Assembly: GCF_949987515.2 (NCBI RefSeq)
Contig: NC_082694.2
Location: forward strand, 42,308,451-42,372,450
Source: Delphinus delphis
Lineage: Eukaryota > Chordata > Mammalia > Artiodactyla > Delphinidae
Length of the DNA stretch: 64,000 bases
Direction: 5' to 3'
How positions within the stretch are numbered: position 1 is the stretch's first letter; every line of letters begins with the position of its first letter. Under the pieces are notes generated by a model. That model was not told the origin of the DNA. It saw only the letters and a list, made by a program, of their open reading frames with translations, and ran no database searches. Positions 22,691-34,519 of this stretch are shown piece by piece. The position numbers and the translations under genes were made by a program.

Positions 22691-23477
22691 TTTTCTTTGA
22701 AGAAAATTGCTGTAACATCATGTCTCATACCAGGGACTCTACTCAACCATATGGCATCATTTTAATGCAAATTCAAAAGAGCAGCTCATGAACGTACTCT
22801 GAGCACGCTGGTGCTAAAGGTATGTGACTTGGTAGACAGAGGACAGGCTGAACTTCAGTCCCCACTCGCTCCCTCAACCAGGACCCTAGAGCTGTGAACA
22901 ACAGATACAAGCACATCTGAGGACCTTGAACATGATGGAAAGTACATTATGTAAACAAGTGATCTAAATTAAAATGTCTACTTAATATTTGAAAGCCAAT
23001 TAATAAGTTGAACTGCAATAAAACCAAAATAGGTCCTTAGTTTTTCCAGAGAATTTGATTATTCCAAATATTAAATTTTATTTCCAGGTATAGTGCAGAA
23101 TAGAGCCTTCTGCTATATCCTGACAAATTCTATATGGCCTTGTTAATCATGGGCCTGGTATCTGCTTCATAGTGGGATTCAACTCTGGTTTTTTTCAACT
23201 TCTCTTTTTTAATTATTAAAGCTAAGTAAAGTAAAATACCCAATTAAACTTCATTTCATAATGTATCTTTTTAAATTAAAAAGTTTACAATCGAAAATTA
23301 TAGATATCGAAAGAGTAACATAAGCCTTAGGCAAATATAATTACAGGAATCAAAACACTGAGTTCACTTATTTATTAATCAAAATTTTTATTTGCCGAGC
23401 CCTTTTTTGATAGTGGGACATGGAGGAGGCATAAGGAATCTAGGGCAAGGAGATATGGTTAGAATGTCATTTTAAAA
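22691..23477. other. Unassigned non-coding sequence
   Basis: No recognisable gene or repeat. Confidence 0.4.
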
Positions 23478-23770
23478 TGAGGTCCAGGTGTGTGACTTCT
23501 GAGACTAATTCATAAATGTAACACAGCTTCCATCTGCCTTTCTGTCTGAGACACCCACTCTTGGAATCCAGCTGCTGTGATGTGTGGAAGTCTCAGACAC
23601 ATGAAGAAACCACATGTAGGTGTTCTAACTGAGAGCTCCCAGTGCGATCTTAGCTTGCAGGAAGCAGCAGCCTCCAGACACTTAACAGAGGTGGACTTTG
23701 AGATGACTTCAGCCCCAGGTGCTGTCAGATTGCAACTGCCTGAAAAACCCCATAAGTCAACTGCCTAGCC
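23478..23770 (+). mobile_element. LTR-like fragment
   Basis: 'gtgtgacttctgagactaat', 'gatgacttcagccccaggtg' and 'cagattgcaactgcctgaaa' match the middle of the same kind of LTR as at 10719-11387. It is truncated at both ends. The 63-codon frame 23577-23768 is inside it and not a gene. Confidence 0.45.
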
Positions 23771-25129
23771 AGAAAGATAGAGGATAAGACTAATAAATAA
23801 TTGTTACTGTTTTTGCTAATAATTTGTCATTTGTTAAGTAGCACTAGATAACCAAAGCCTTTCTACCTGAAGGAATAACACATATACACATAAGCATCAG
23901 AGAAAAATAACAGTGTTGTTCTGGGGTCAGAATACATTTTATTGGGAAAAAAAGTGCTCTCCAGTGAATAAGTGAAATATTACATAGAATTGATAAGTTT
24001 TCTTATAATGCTATACTTATAACCAAAAAATAAAAAAGACGCGAAATTTTAAATCCAACAATAGTCAACCATTTGTCAATGGAGCAAAGAAGTCATTGTA
24101 AGATATGCAGACCATCACTGATATGTGGCTCAAGCAAATATTCTTATCACTCAGTCCATATTTGGCTCTTCACTTGTTTTTAGTTCACAATCATTGCTGC
24201 AGTTTACTTAACCACACTCTAGATTGGTTTCCACGTTTTTATTGTTTCACAGTACTTTCTTGCATAGAGAAATTATGTTGGGAAGTTCAAGTATTGCTTG
24301 CCTAGACTTTCTCTTATTATGAAGAATAAGATCTTGCTGGTGGTGGTATGATAGAGCTGCCACTTAGAATGGAGGTAAACATTTCAATCTCCATTCCATC
24401 GCCTACTCTGCTTTATAATTTTGGTTTCAATTCATAGTCTAATTAAATTCTCATTTTAAATCAAGAAGATCTGTAGACTACATATTATCTGCAACTCTTT
24501 AATGAACATGTGCTACTTATGATTCTCTTTTTAGGTCATAAGATTATATTCACTTATTCCAGAGATACATGAATCTGGTATGCAAAATAAAAACTCAGAG
24601 AGTCCACCCCTGTGAAATTTGAACAAAATTGCTAAATTAAATAAATAGATAATAATTTGATATGGGTCATTTAGATACGTACTTGCTTCAAAGTAGAAAA
24701 TGGGTCATTTAATATTTTGGAGGCCAATCTTCAATCTACTTAACGGCTTAAACATTCTTTAGTGTTAAAATTTTTATTTCTTTAGTATTTCTTATGGTAC
24801 TGTAGTACGTAATTCTATATAACAATCATTCTGCCACAGATAGTTTGAATAGCATTTGGTCATTTAGTCATAAGGCCAGAAGAGCAGGGTACCTTGCATC
24901 TGAGCTTGGGGATTGTGCAGAGCGGTTTATGCTCTAGGTCTCATTCATAATGGGCAGCTGGGCCAGAGCATCACACCTCAGTTGGTAGATGCTGCTTTCA
25001 AAATCCAAAAAGGCCCAACAAGTACTTATGTCTCTTGTTAGTTGTGGGCTGTGCAAGTGGAACAATTTTTCTTTGCTTATAAGGGGTGTCTTATACCCCA
25101 GGTCACTAAACTTCTAGAGACTTCGCCGA
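23771..25129. other. Unassigned non-coding sequence
   Basis: AT-rich, without recognised repeats, and with only short unconvincing open frames. Confidence 0.4.
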
Positions 25130-26033
25130 TACTATGTCAAAGAACATACAGGAGTCCCCGTTACCTGCAGTTTTGCTTTCCACAGTTTCAGTTACCTATG
25201 GTCAACTGAAGTCCAAAAATATTAGATGAAAAATTCCAGAAATTAAAAATTCATAAGCCTTAAATTTGCACTGTTCTGAGTAATGTGCTGAAATCTCACG
25301 CACTCTGGCTCTGTCCTGCCCAGGACATGAACCATCCCTTTGTCCAGCGTATCTCATCCATTAGTCACTTAGGAGCATCTCGGTTATCTGATCGACTGCC
25401 TTGTATTGCAGTGCTTGTGTTCAAGTAACCCTTATTTTACTTAATAGCCCCAAAACACGAGAGTAGTGATACTGGCAATTCAGATATGCCAAAAAGAAGC
25501 TGTAAAATGCTTCCTTTAAGTGACAAGGTGGAAGTTCTTGATTTAATAAGGAAAGGAAAAGAAATCGTATGCTGAAGTTGCTAAGATTTACAATAAGAAT
25601 GAATCTTCTATCCGTGAAATTGTAAAGAAGTGCTGCCACACTTCAAACTACAGAAGTTACAGCCACACTGTGTGATTGGTGCTTAGTTATCATGGAGAAG
25701 GCATTACATTTGTACAATAAGGTATTCTGAGAGAGAGGAAAAAAGACCATATTCGTGTAACGTTTATTACAGTATATTTGTTATAATTGTTCTATTATTA
25801 GTTATTACTGTTGATCTCTTACTGTGCGTAATTTATAAATTAAACCTTATCATAGGTTTGTATGTACAGGAAAAAACAGTGTGTGTGTGTGTGTGTGTGT
25901 GTGCGTGTGAGTGAGTGAGAGTGTGTGTGTGTGTATAGGGTTTGGTACTATAAGTGGCTTCAGGCATCCACTGAGGGTCTTGGAACATATCCCCGGTGGA
26001 TAAGGGGGAACTACTGTACTATGTCAAAGAACA
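25130..26033 (+). mobile_element. Tigger-family DNA transposon remnant with 17-bp flanking repeats
   Basis: Element ends are at 25149 (caggagtccccgttacctgc) and 26016 (taagggggaactactg), with TA on both sides (25147-25148 and 26017-26018), as expected for Tc/mariner elements. Inside, 'gccaaaaagaagctgtaaaa', 'gacaaggtggaagttcttga' and 'cttctatccgtgaaattgt' encode the degraded N-terminal part of a Tigger transposase; the body of the transposase gene is deleted. A GT microsatellite has grown near the right end. A perfect 17-bp direct repeat, tactatgtcaaagaaca, lies at 25130-25146 and 26017-26033. Confidence 0.88.
25879..25934. repeat. (GT)n microsatellite
   Basis: A GT run with a few GA interruptions, inside the Tigger remnant. 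Confidence 0.95.
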
Positions 26034-26129
26034 GGAGGCAAAGCAGTGAAGGTACATTTCTCCCTACGACGTATATGAAAACTCTTTTAGATTATCTTAC
26101 TTGATAAGAATTGAAATGAAAGCATTTTG

Positions 26130-26325
26130 GGGAGTGCAAGTTGGCAAGCTTTTTCTGTAAAGGGCTAGACATAAATATTTTAGGTTTTGTGAGTTACATA
26201 GAATCTCTGTCATATATTGGTCTTGTTTGCCTTTAGTAAAACTTTGACAGTGTAAAAGCGTTCTTAGTTCTTGGGCTATACAAAAACAGTCCACAGGGCG
26301 CAGTTTGCTAAACTCTGTTCTAGGT
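26130..26325. mobile_element. hAT-Charlie-type short element
   Basis: 'gttggcaagctttttctgta', 'aagggctagacataaatatt', 'ttaggttttgtgagttacat' and 'gcagtttgctaaactctgtt' follow the order of a well-known hAT-Charlie MITE. The minus frame 26097-26294 is incidental. Confidence 0.7.
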
Positions 26326-26745
26326 ACTAGGTTCTATTTCTAATTGGCACCACCATATAAGTTTGCATTAATCCACAGTCATTTACCAAGATCTTTCTGG
26401 CTATCAGGAGACTTAAATGATGATGTGGTGATGCACTACCCTGCCACCTTCCTGAATCTTTTATGTTTTAAAGATACTAGTAATCTCAGAAAATTCTAAC
26501 AAAAATTCAACATTTGAAATTTTCATTGTAAGTGTAATTTCAATTTAGCTTTTTTAAAAATTCTTACCTTTTCACAAATAATTAAAGAAATCTGAGCTTT
26601 TTGTTCTATGAAGAAAGTCATTATTCTAGGCATATTTCCTCCTATTTAGCTTTGGCATAGAGGTTAAAATGTCTGTGTGTTGTAATACTGTATTAGGAAA
26701 AATACCACTAAAATATGAACATTCATTTAGTTTAATAGAACTACT

Positions 26746-27083
26746 TACAGTAATTCCCCTACATACGAACATTCAAGTTGTGAACTTTCAAAGATGAAAA
26801 CGTGTGTTGCATGTCCAATCACGTAAGTTAGTTCACACGTCTGGCGTACATTGTCATGTGCGTGCATCCTCTACAAGTGGTTGTGCTTTTGTATACTTTA
26901 CCGTACAGTACTGTATAGAGTACAGTAGTACAGTATCTTTATTTCAAGGCCAGGATATCCAGAAGCAAGCATAAAATCAGTGGTATATAGCCGATTGTGT
27001 TAGTTGGGTACCTAGGCTAACTTTGTTGGACTTACGAACAAACTGGACTTACGAACTCGCTCATATGTTGGGGACTTACTGTA
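26746..27083. mobile_element. TcMar-Tigger-type MITE with terminal inverted repeats
   Basis: The element spans 26748-27081 with TA target duplications at 26746-26747 and 27082-27083. Left end cagtaattcccctacatacg; the right end in reverse complement reads cagtaagtccccaacatatg. These are well-matched inverted repeats. The interior has no coding content and carries short palindromes such as 'tacagtactgta'. Confidence 0.85.
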
Positions 27084-27156
27084 TTAAGTGTTTTTCTAAA
27101 TTTTCCCTGAGGTCTGAATTATCAGCCTGGTGATTAAACTACTAGTTTATTCTATG

Positions 27157-27327
27157 AGAAGGGATACAGTTTTTCAATTTTTAAAATTATTTAATTGATT
27201 AATTAATTTGACCGCACTGCATGGCTTGCGGGATCTTAGTTCCCTGACCAGGGATTTAACCTGGGCCACGGCAGCGCCAAATTCTAACCCCTGGACCGCC
27301 AGGAAATTTCCAAGAAGGGATAAAGTT
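27157..27327 (-). mobile_element. Short CHR-related SINE (reverse) with TSD
   Basis: Body at 27172-27312, reading 'ggatcttagttccctgacca' then 'gggatttaacctgggccacg' and 'ccctggaccgccaggaaat', with an AT-rich tail at the left. TSD agaagggatacagtt at 27157-27171 and agaagggataaagtt at 27313-27327 differ at one position. More diverged than the other SINEs. Confidence 0.87.
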
Positions 27328-28200
27328 AAAGCAGTTCTTTTGCATATAAAACCAAGAAAAGGGATCTTTTGTTAAATTCTTTGGCTGTGTGAATAAATAG
27401 GCACAGTTTAGTATCTGTTAGAATTTTTCTACTCTCTTAAAATAAAAGACTTTTTCAAGTTTCTAATAGCCTAGAGTACATATTAGAAATTATTTTCCCT
27501 GAACACTCACAAAAGGTTTTTCATTAATGTTCTAGGGCTGAAGAGATGCCTTATAAGAAACTCAACTACTTTACCAGAGGGTTTCTATTCCAATAAAATT
27601 TTGACAATGGAAGTGATTTATATGTAAATAAAGTGTACGGTGTAGGTTTGGAAATTATTCCGTTTCTTTTGTTCAACTAATATAATGACTAAAAGAACTA
27701 TTCTGAAGGTAACACAAGTTGCAAATAAATAAATAAATAAACTGTATGTAGCAAGATCAGTACTTTGGCGAACATATGGGCAAAAGATCCTACTTGTCTA
27801 AGTCTGGTCTGCATTTTGTGGATTTAGGATGTCACCTTTTTATTCTAATGGGTAAATTTTCCCAACTGCCATTTTGACTTAAATGGTTAATAAGGTATAT
27901 AATGTATACAAAAATGTTTATAATCTTCATCTGTCATTGTATTACATTTGGATGAAGTCTTTGATTCACATGGAACTTCTGTACTTCACGAGGTGAAAAC
28001 ATGGTATTAGAGAAATTGCTCTAACTTTATAAAATATCACATAGGTTCCTAGTCTTGGCTGAATTAGAATAAAGTGTTTGATTTTTCTTCTTTACAAAGA
28101 CAATACTAAAGTAGTTTTTATTCATCTTTGAAAGTTCCTGACCTTTACCAAACAGCCTGAAGATTTTCTTTTTCTTTTCACCAAGATATGAGAAGCTTTA
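27328..28200. other. Unassigned non-coding sequence
   Basis: AT-rich, with a short (AAAT)n run at about 27724-27744. No recognisable gene or repeat. Confidence 0.4.
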
Positions 28201-28205
28201 TAAAG

Positions 28206-28511
28206 TCATTCAGCTATGTGATTCAGTGTACCCTTGGTGATCATGTTGACAATACTAGATATATGGTCACCAAATGCAGCACATACTGTAATTGAAAATT
28301 TCATATGAGGAAATGCTGTGTTCAAGACCTTATTGTTGCAGAAATGCAGCACCAATAACACAGAGATATTGTTTTCTGGTTTTTTGGAGGCAACGTTTTT
28401 CAGTGCAGAATGAATGTCATCAGTGGTGCTGTATAAATTAGAGTCTAGATTTAAATAAGGAAATATCTTAATATTTTCCTCAGAGGCCAGTAGAACTGTC
28501 ACTTCCTTATA
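28206..28511 (-). other. Unexplained 98-codon open frame (possible exon or old pseudogene)
   Basis: The minus frame from ATG at 28502 to the TGA at 28206 has mixed, protein-like composition (e.g. LASEENIKIFPYLNLDSN, ALKNVASKKPEN, FPHMKFSITVCAAFGDH) and lies outside recognised repeats. The frame is open a little upstream of the ATG, where an AG precedes GAAGTGACAG. After the stop it continues open for 27 codons (SHILVKRKRK) to a second TGA. I do not recognise the family. It could be an exon, an old gene copy, or chance. No poly-A tail was seen. Confidence 0.25.
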
Positions 28512-30202
28512 GGTAAAGATTGTTTAAAATTCATCCAATAAAACAGTTTAAGTGAAATGAGGTATTATTAATAATGTCAGAATAATAGATATAGAGCTAC
28601 AAAAATGACATTGTGCTGTATATATTATTTTTAATGTATTTTGTCACCTTAGTATATTGGAAACGTTATTTTATTCAATGAAAATTCTTCCATTTTTAAT
28701 GACTGCGCAGTATTGTTTTCTTGGCTATTTAGTATGGTTGCGTTTTAAAGTTTTTTTCATTTTTGTTTGTTTTTTGGACTATAAAGACTAACCTTGCAAC
28801 GTACCTTTTAATATTTTCTTATAGTCATATGTTTGCACCAATCAAGTAATATTATGTTCAGACAAATTCCTAGATGAGTAATTATCTGCATAACTTATGT
28901 CACATTGTATTCTTCTTTCAACTTGTATTCATATTTAAAATTTTTTAAAGCACACTTCCGCAAACTACTCTTCAAAGAAGGTAGAGCAAATTTTAACTTC
29001 CTGCCTCAAAGTATCAGAGCATCTTTGCTCATCTCCCTCAACAACTTAATTTTTTTTAAAGAAAATTTACTGTATATTTGAGATTCACCAAATATACATG
29101 TTGGTCAAACACTGAAAGCTCATAGTTAGAAATAACATATGGCTTAAGTTTAGTGTGAAATCAAGTATCATCCACCCATAGAATGAACTCTGAAATGAAA
29201 GAGTAAAATGTTATCAAAATGTATATCAAAATAATTATAATTTTTACGACTTTATTACTAAAAATTTTGTAGTCAACTTTTAAAATTTTGCATTACTATG
29301 CAGGAACAATAAACATTCAGCATCTTCTGCTGCTAAATTAAGTATACTGCACTTCTGCTGTAAGACAATGATGCCTCCATTTCACCAAAATAAATGGAGT
29401 GCAGGATATTTTTGTTGGCATCTCATTTTTAAAAAGTAGTTTTTCCCTCATACTGTTTATATACTTATTTTTTCTTATTTAAATATTTTTATTATAAACT
29501 GTTACATACATTTACGATTTTTTAAAATGTAGAATTCTCATATAAGATTTTATTTAGAAAGGCTGATAACCTAAATGAAATTCAGTATCTTAATATAAAA
29601 TGGAGGTCTTTTAAATTATTTTTTGATATTTTGAATGATAGCATACCAGAGATTCTGCAGTTTTTATTAAAGTAATGTAGTACTCATATTCTGCCATGTA
29701 GTTTTTCACATTTTATAAATAAGATTTTCTACATGTTTTTTATATTTATTGACTCAAAAATATATCTAACATTCTTTCAAATATTATCTAGTTAACATAT
29801 TCTCTCAATGTTTGTATAGTCTGCTAATTCATTTTTCTATAACTACTTAAAAGTTAATAATACATGTTGTATTATATATAATTAGCAGCTTTCAAAATCA
29901 TAATCGTTGCAGAATTTTACCCAAGCAATGATAAATTTTATACTTCAAATTATATACAGAAATCAACAATTAAAATATATAAGAGCTTTTCTATATGTGA
30001 CACCCAGAGGCTTACCTATTTTTGAAAATGAATATTCAGATATTAATAATAATTCTGAATGGTATGCCTTAATTGTATTACTGATATTGTTACAGTGGTT
30101 AGATATGGTGCTATAGCCTATCAGATTACACATTTATTATGCAGACTCTAGACCTGCCATTAACAATGTTGAAGGAGACATTCATCATTAAATGATAAAA
30201 TC
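28512..30202. other. AT-rich unassigned sequence, perhaps with old L1 remnants
   Basis: Strongly AT-rich. 'cagacaaattcctagatgag' near 28860 and the region around 29460 are loosely like decayed L1 3' sequence, but I cannot define elements. Confidence 0.35.
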
Positions 30203-30542
30203 TGTTGACTTGAAATAAATAGTCTGCGAGACGTTTCTCCAGAAAAGATGGGTTTATTTGGCAGCAGCAGAGAATTGCAATTTGGGGTTTGCAACCATGG
30301 TGAGCCATGTGCAAATCCCTCCAGGGCAAGGGAGGTGTAACCTTTTATAGAGAGGAATAGGGGGCTGGAAGGGCTATGGTAAACGGAGTCCACGGCTTTT
30401 CTTGGGCTGAGCTGTTGCCAGGAAAAGGAGTCTCTTTTTCCTGTTGGGATCTGCTATCATCAAAGTCTATAAGAGCGCCCCCTTCTGGTCTCCTGACTTC
30501 ATTTAATTGAGATTTCTGTTAATTTCTTACAAATGAAAGCCA
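30203..30542 (-). mobile_element. Solo LTR-like element (ERV remnant), reverse
   Basis: Read on the minus strand, a TATA-like CTATAAAAGG (plus 30340-30349) is followed about 90 bp later by an AATAAA polyadenylation signal (plus 30252-30257), the spacing expected for an LTR U3-R region. Plus-strand ends TG (30203) and CA (about 30542) are possible borders. No internal retroviral sequence adjoins it. The family is not named. Confidence 0.6.
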
Positions 30543-30604
30543 AATGGTAGATTGGGACAGAATATTAGCATGTCGTCAAACTTCAATAAATGCCCAAGTC
30601 AAGA

Positions 30605-31029
30605 TGAACCATATATATTTTTTAACATCTTTATTGGGGTATAATTGCTTTACAATGGTGTGTTAGTTTCTGCTTTATAACAAAGTGAATCAGTTACACA
30701 TATACATATGTTCCCATATCTCTTCCCGCTTGCGTCTCCCTCCCTCCCAACCTCCCTATCCCACCCCTCCAGGCGGTCACAAAGCACCAGCCGATATCCC
30801 TGTGCCATGCGGCTGCTTCCCACTAGCTATCTACCTTACGTTTGTTAGTGTGTATATGTCCATGACTCTCTCTCGCCCTGTCACAGCTCACCCTTCCCCC
30901 TCCCCATATCCTCAAGTCCGTTCTCCAGTAGGTCTGTGTCTTTATTCCTGTTTTACCCCTGGGTTCTTCATGACATTTTTTTTTTTTCTTAAATTCCATA
31001 TATATGTGTTAGCATACGGTGAACCATAT
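30605..31029 (-). mobile_element. L1 3' fragment, 5'-truncated, with TSD
   Basis: About 405 bp of L1 3' end in reverse (30615-31019): 'taacatctttattggggtat' then 'aattgctttacaatggtgtg'. The same 3' end type as the long L1 at 4.7 kb. TSD tgaaccatat at 30605-30614 and 31020-31029. The 138-codon plus frame crossing it is antisense to L1 and not a gene. Confidence 0.92.
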
Positions 31030-31209
31030 TTTAAATCTATATCTGCATTTATCTTCTGTATTTTATGTTTTGCTTACTCATTCCTGTTCTTTTTTTTGTA
31101 GAGGTACTTATTTTTAAATGACACATAATTACCATTGAAGAGTTACATCCATTGTGGAAAATATTTTAATCTTTTAGGAGATTATCTAGGAAGTAAGCTG
31201 CAAGATTTA

Positions 31210-31442
31210 CTGGAATTCTTTTTTTTTTTTTTTTTTTTTTGCGGTACGTGGGCCTCTCACTGTTGTGGCCTCTCCCGTTGCGGAGCACAGGCTCCGGACA
31301 CGCAGGCTCAGAGGCCATGGCTCACGGGCCTAGCTGCTCTGCGGCATGTGGGATCTTCCCGGACCGGGGCACGAACCCGTGTCCCCTGCGTTGGCAGGCG
31401 GACTCTCAACCACTGCGCCACCAGGGAAGCCCTGGAATTCTT
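31210..31442 (-). mobile_element. CHR-type SINE (reverse) with TSD
   Basis: Body 31221-31431, starting with a T-tract and 'gcggtacgtgggcctctcac'. Perfect 11-bp TSD ctggaattctt at 31210-31220 and 31432-31442. Low divergence suggests recent insertion. Confidence 0.95.
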
Positions 31443-33249
31443 ATTTAAACTTCTCTTTGTTGAATTAAAATTGATTTTACTTACTTAAAGCCTTGTGAAC
31501 ATGTACTCTGATAAGTGTAGATTTTCTCGAATTTTTAAACATCTACTGACTTTTTTGCAGTGTATCATCTCTTTACAGTTTATTTTGTCTTCTTAGATGA
31601 GTTAACCATAACCCTAGCTGGCTGACTGAATGAGAAAGTAATTTTGAGAAAGTTAACTGTGTAATTCTTTTTACGATTTTATACTGATAAGGGTAAAACA
31701 AGATCGTTTTTATGAATTTAAACTGATTTTAATCAATATCCCAATTATACTTCATAATTCATCAATTCTCAAATTTTGTTTATGTGAGGAGAAAAAACTG
31801 TTTGGAACTAACTTTCTATCACAAATATCTATATAAACTAATTTTCAACTCCTCCTTAGTTGGAACCATGATTTCCATTTGGAGAAAATGTATATCCCTA
31901 ATATGACCATTATTTTATATAAGCCCACAAAACCTAGAGGTGATAAAAAAGAAGAAAGAAAATACATACATATACAGCTTTTTTAAATTCAATTTTTTTT
32001 CTAGATAACCATTTTCAAAAAGTGTTCCTGTGTTCTGACACTAGCCAACTTCAATCAAAATGTGTCTTCATAAATTCATATGTCTTACTGTCTGTAAACA
32101 TCTGATTCAATATTGACCTTGAAAAATGATTTAAGAACACTACAATATGGCTAAACGACATAGTTATCAAATTGTTTAAAAGATAGCAATTGACTGTCAA
32201 ATACTACTTATCTTCAAGTATGTCTCTTCATTTTTCATTGCTTTTGCATGGAAAGAGAACAAAAATATCACTGATATCAATATATCTATCATCTATATCT
32301 ATATTATCTATTGATATATATATATACATAAATATAATACTTTACATATAGGTATACATGTATGTATATAGATAAAGAGGTATATATGTGTGTGTATATA
32401 TAAAAGATAGATTAAAATATAGATATAAAACAATTATAATTTTGGTTTTCTACCTCCATTATTATTTTTAGCCACTTTCAAAAATTAAAAATTACCTTTC
32501 TTCTCCAGGCTTCCTTTTTTGACCATTAAACTGTTGAGTGCATGAACCTAAGAAAAACATAATTATAAGGAAAATACACTATACATATAATTAGAAAAAG
32601 AAATATATTAAAAAATCTGAAGTCTTTATACCTTTGTGTTTAGATCATTTATATTATGCCACATTTTATTCATTCTAAGAAGTTAAAAAAAATCTCCAAA
32701 TCAGTTTGCATTTTGCAATCCCCTTTGATCAAATGGAAATCTTACTTGCCTGCACATGCACATTAAAACTTGTAAATGGGTGCCAGTGGATTGGAAGAAA
32801 ATCTTAAAGCCTTTTGCAGTAAGGCCACATAATAAATGCTCTTGATGGCAGAAAGGACAATATTTCTGATAAAGCATGCACATTTATGATGCAGTTATAA
32901 AATGGTTCAGAAAAATTAGACATTGAAAGTGACAGTGTTTTAGTAATATCTTAATTATTTTTAAGTTTTATGTATGCATGAGAGTGATATATGATAAAAA
33001 TGTAAATAAAAATAAGTCTAAGAGAACTCTTTAAATGCTTGCAAAGCAAAAATACTAAATGTGATGAAAGCTTTGTACCAAGGTTAAATTGTGTCAGTAT
33101 ATTTTATTCACTTATAAATAATGTTCCATCTATTTACATCTAATTACAATTAATGGGGTCTTAGATTTAATGACATATAGTATTAACAGTATTTATTTAT
33201 TTTTAAAGTTTCTTCTTTTCTACAGCCATTTTCTCTTAAAGCCCTGTTT
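31443..33249. other. AT-rich unassigned sequence
   Basis: No recognised gene or interspersed repeat. An impure TATA/TATG low-complexity tract lies at about 32270-32420. Confidence 0.4.
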
Positions 33250-33505
33250 TTTTATTTTTCAGCTTTATTGGGGTATAATTGACAAATAAATTGTAAGATA
33301 TTTAAAGTATACATCACGGTGACTTGATATGCATATACATTTTGTAAAGATTCCTCCCATCCAGTTAATTAATACATCTATCACTTCACATATTTATCTC
33401 TTTTTTTTTTTTTTTTTTTTGCAAGTAGATTTAAGTTCTAATCTCTTAGCAAATTTCGGTTATACTATACAGTGTTATCAACATATTCACAGCCCTTATT
33501 TAAAT
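33250..33505 (-). mobile_element. Older L1 3' UTR fragment, reverse
   Basis: 'cagctttattggggtataat' then 'tgacaaataaattgtaagat' and 'taatctcttagcaaatttc' match an older L1 3' UTR in reverse. It has a T-tract in its middle and is cut by the plus-strand L1 at 33506. Confidence 0.75.
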
Positions 33506-34473
33506 GAAGGAATCTATACAGATTGCCAACAAACACATGAAAGGATGCTCAACATCACTAATCATTAGAGAAATGCAAATCAAAACTACAATAAGCTATC
33601 ACCTCACACCAGTCAGACTGACCATTGTAAAAAATCTACAAACAATAAATGTGGAGAGGATGTGGAGACAAGGGAACCCTCTTGCACTGTTGGTGGGAAT
33701 GTAAATTGATACAGCCACTATGGAGAACAGTATAGAAGTTCCTTAAAAAACTAAAAATAGAGCTACCATGTGACCCAGCAATCCCACTACTGGGCATATA
33801 CCCTGAGAAAACCATAATTCAAAAAGAGTCGTGTACCACAGTGTTCACTACAGCACTATTTACAATAGCCAGGACATGGAAGCACCGTAAGTGTCCATCG
33901 ACAGATGAATGGATAAAGAAGATGTGGCACAATATACAATGGAATATTACTCAGCCATAAAAAGAAATGAAATTGAGTTATTTGTAATGAGGTGGATGGA
34001 CCTAGAGTCTGTCATACAGAGTGAAGTAAGTCAGAGAAAAACAAATACTATATGCTAACACATATATATGGAATCTAGAAAAAAAAATGGTTCTGATGAA
34101 CCTAGGGGCAAGACAGGAATAAAGACACATATGTAGAGAGTGGACTTGAGGACACAGGAAGGGGGGAGCCTAGGCCGGGATGAAGTTATAGAGTAGCATT
34201 GACATATATACACTACCAAATGTAAAATAGATAGCTAGTGGGAAGCAGCTGCATAGCACAGGGAAATCAGTTCAGTGCTTTGTGACCCCCTAGAGGGATG
34301 GGATAGGGAGGGTGAGAGGGAGACTCAAGAGGGAGGGGATATGGGGATATATGTATGCATATAGCTGATTCACGTTTTTATACAGCAGAAAGTAACACAA
34401 CATTGTAAAGCAACTATACTCCAATAAAGATGTTAAAAATAAATAAATAAAGGAAGGAAGGAAGGAAGGAATC
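33506..34473 (+). mobile_element. L1 3' fragment, 5'-truncated, with TSD
   Basis: It begins in the ORF2 C-terminus at about 33515 (tatacagattgccaacaaac) and runs through the 3' UTR to 'caataaagatgttaaaaata' at about 34440, with an AAATAAATAAA tail followed by GGAA repeats. The 66-codon frame 33504-33704 ([18 protein letters not shown]) is the ORF2 tail. TSD gaaggaatc at 33506-33514 and 34465-34473. The GGAA repeats probably grew from the tail/TSD junction. It inserted into or next to an older reverse L1. Confidence 0.88.
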
Positions 34474-34519
34474 GAAGGTCAGCATCATGGAGTAACTTGC
34501 TCATAGCTGCACAGTTACT

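Noticed and set aside
30685..31101. 138-codon plus-strand frame
   Set aside because: It runs antisense to an L1 3' UTR whose TSDs define the insertion; no independent support.
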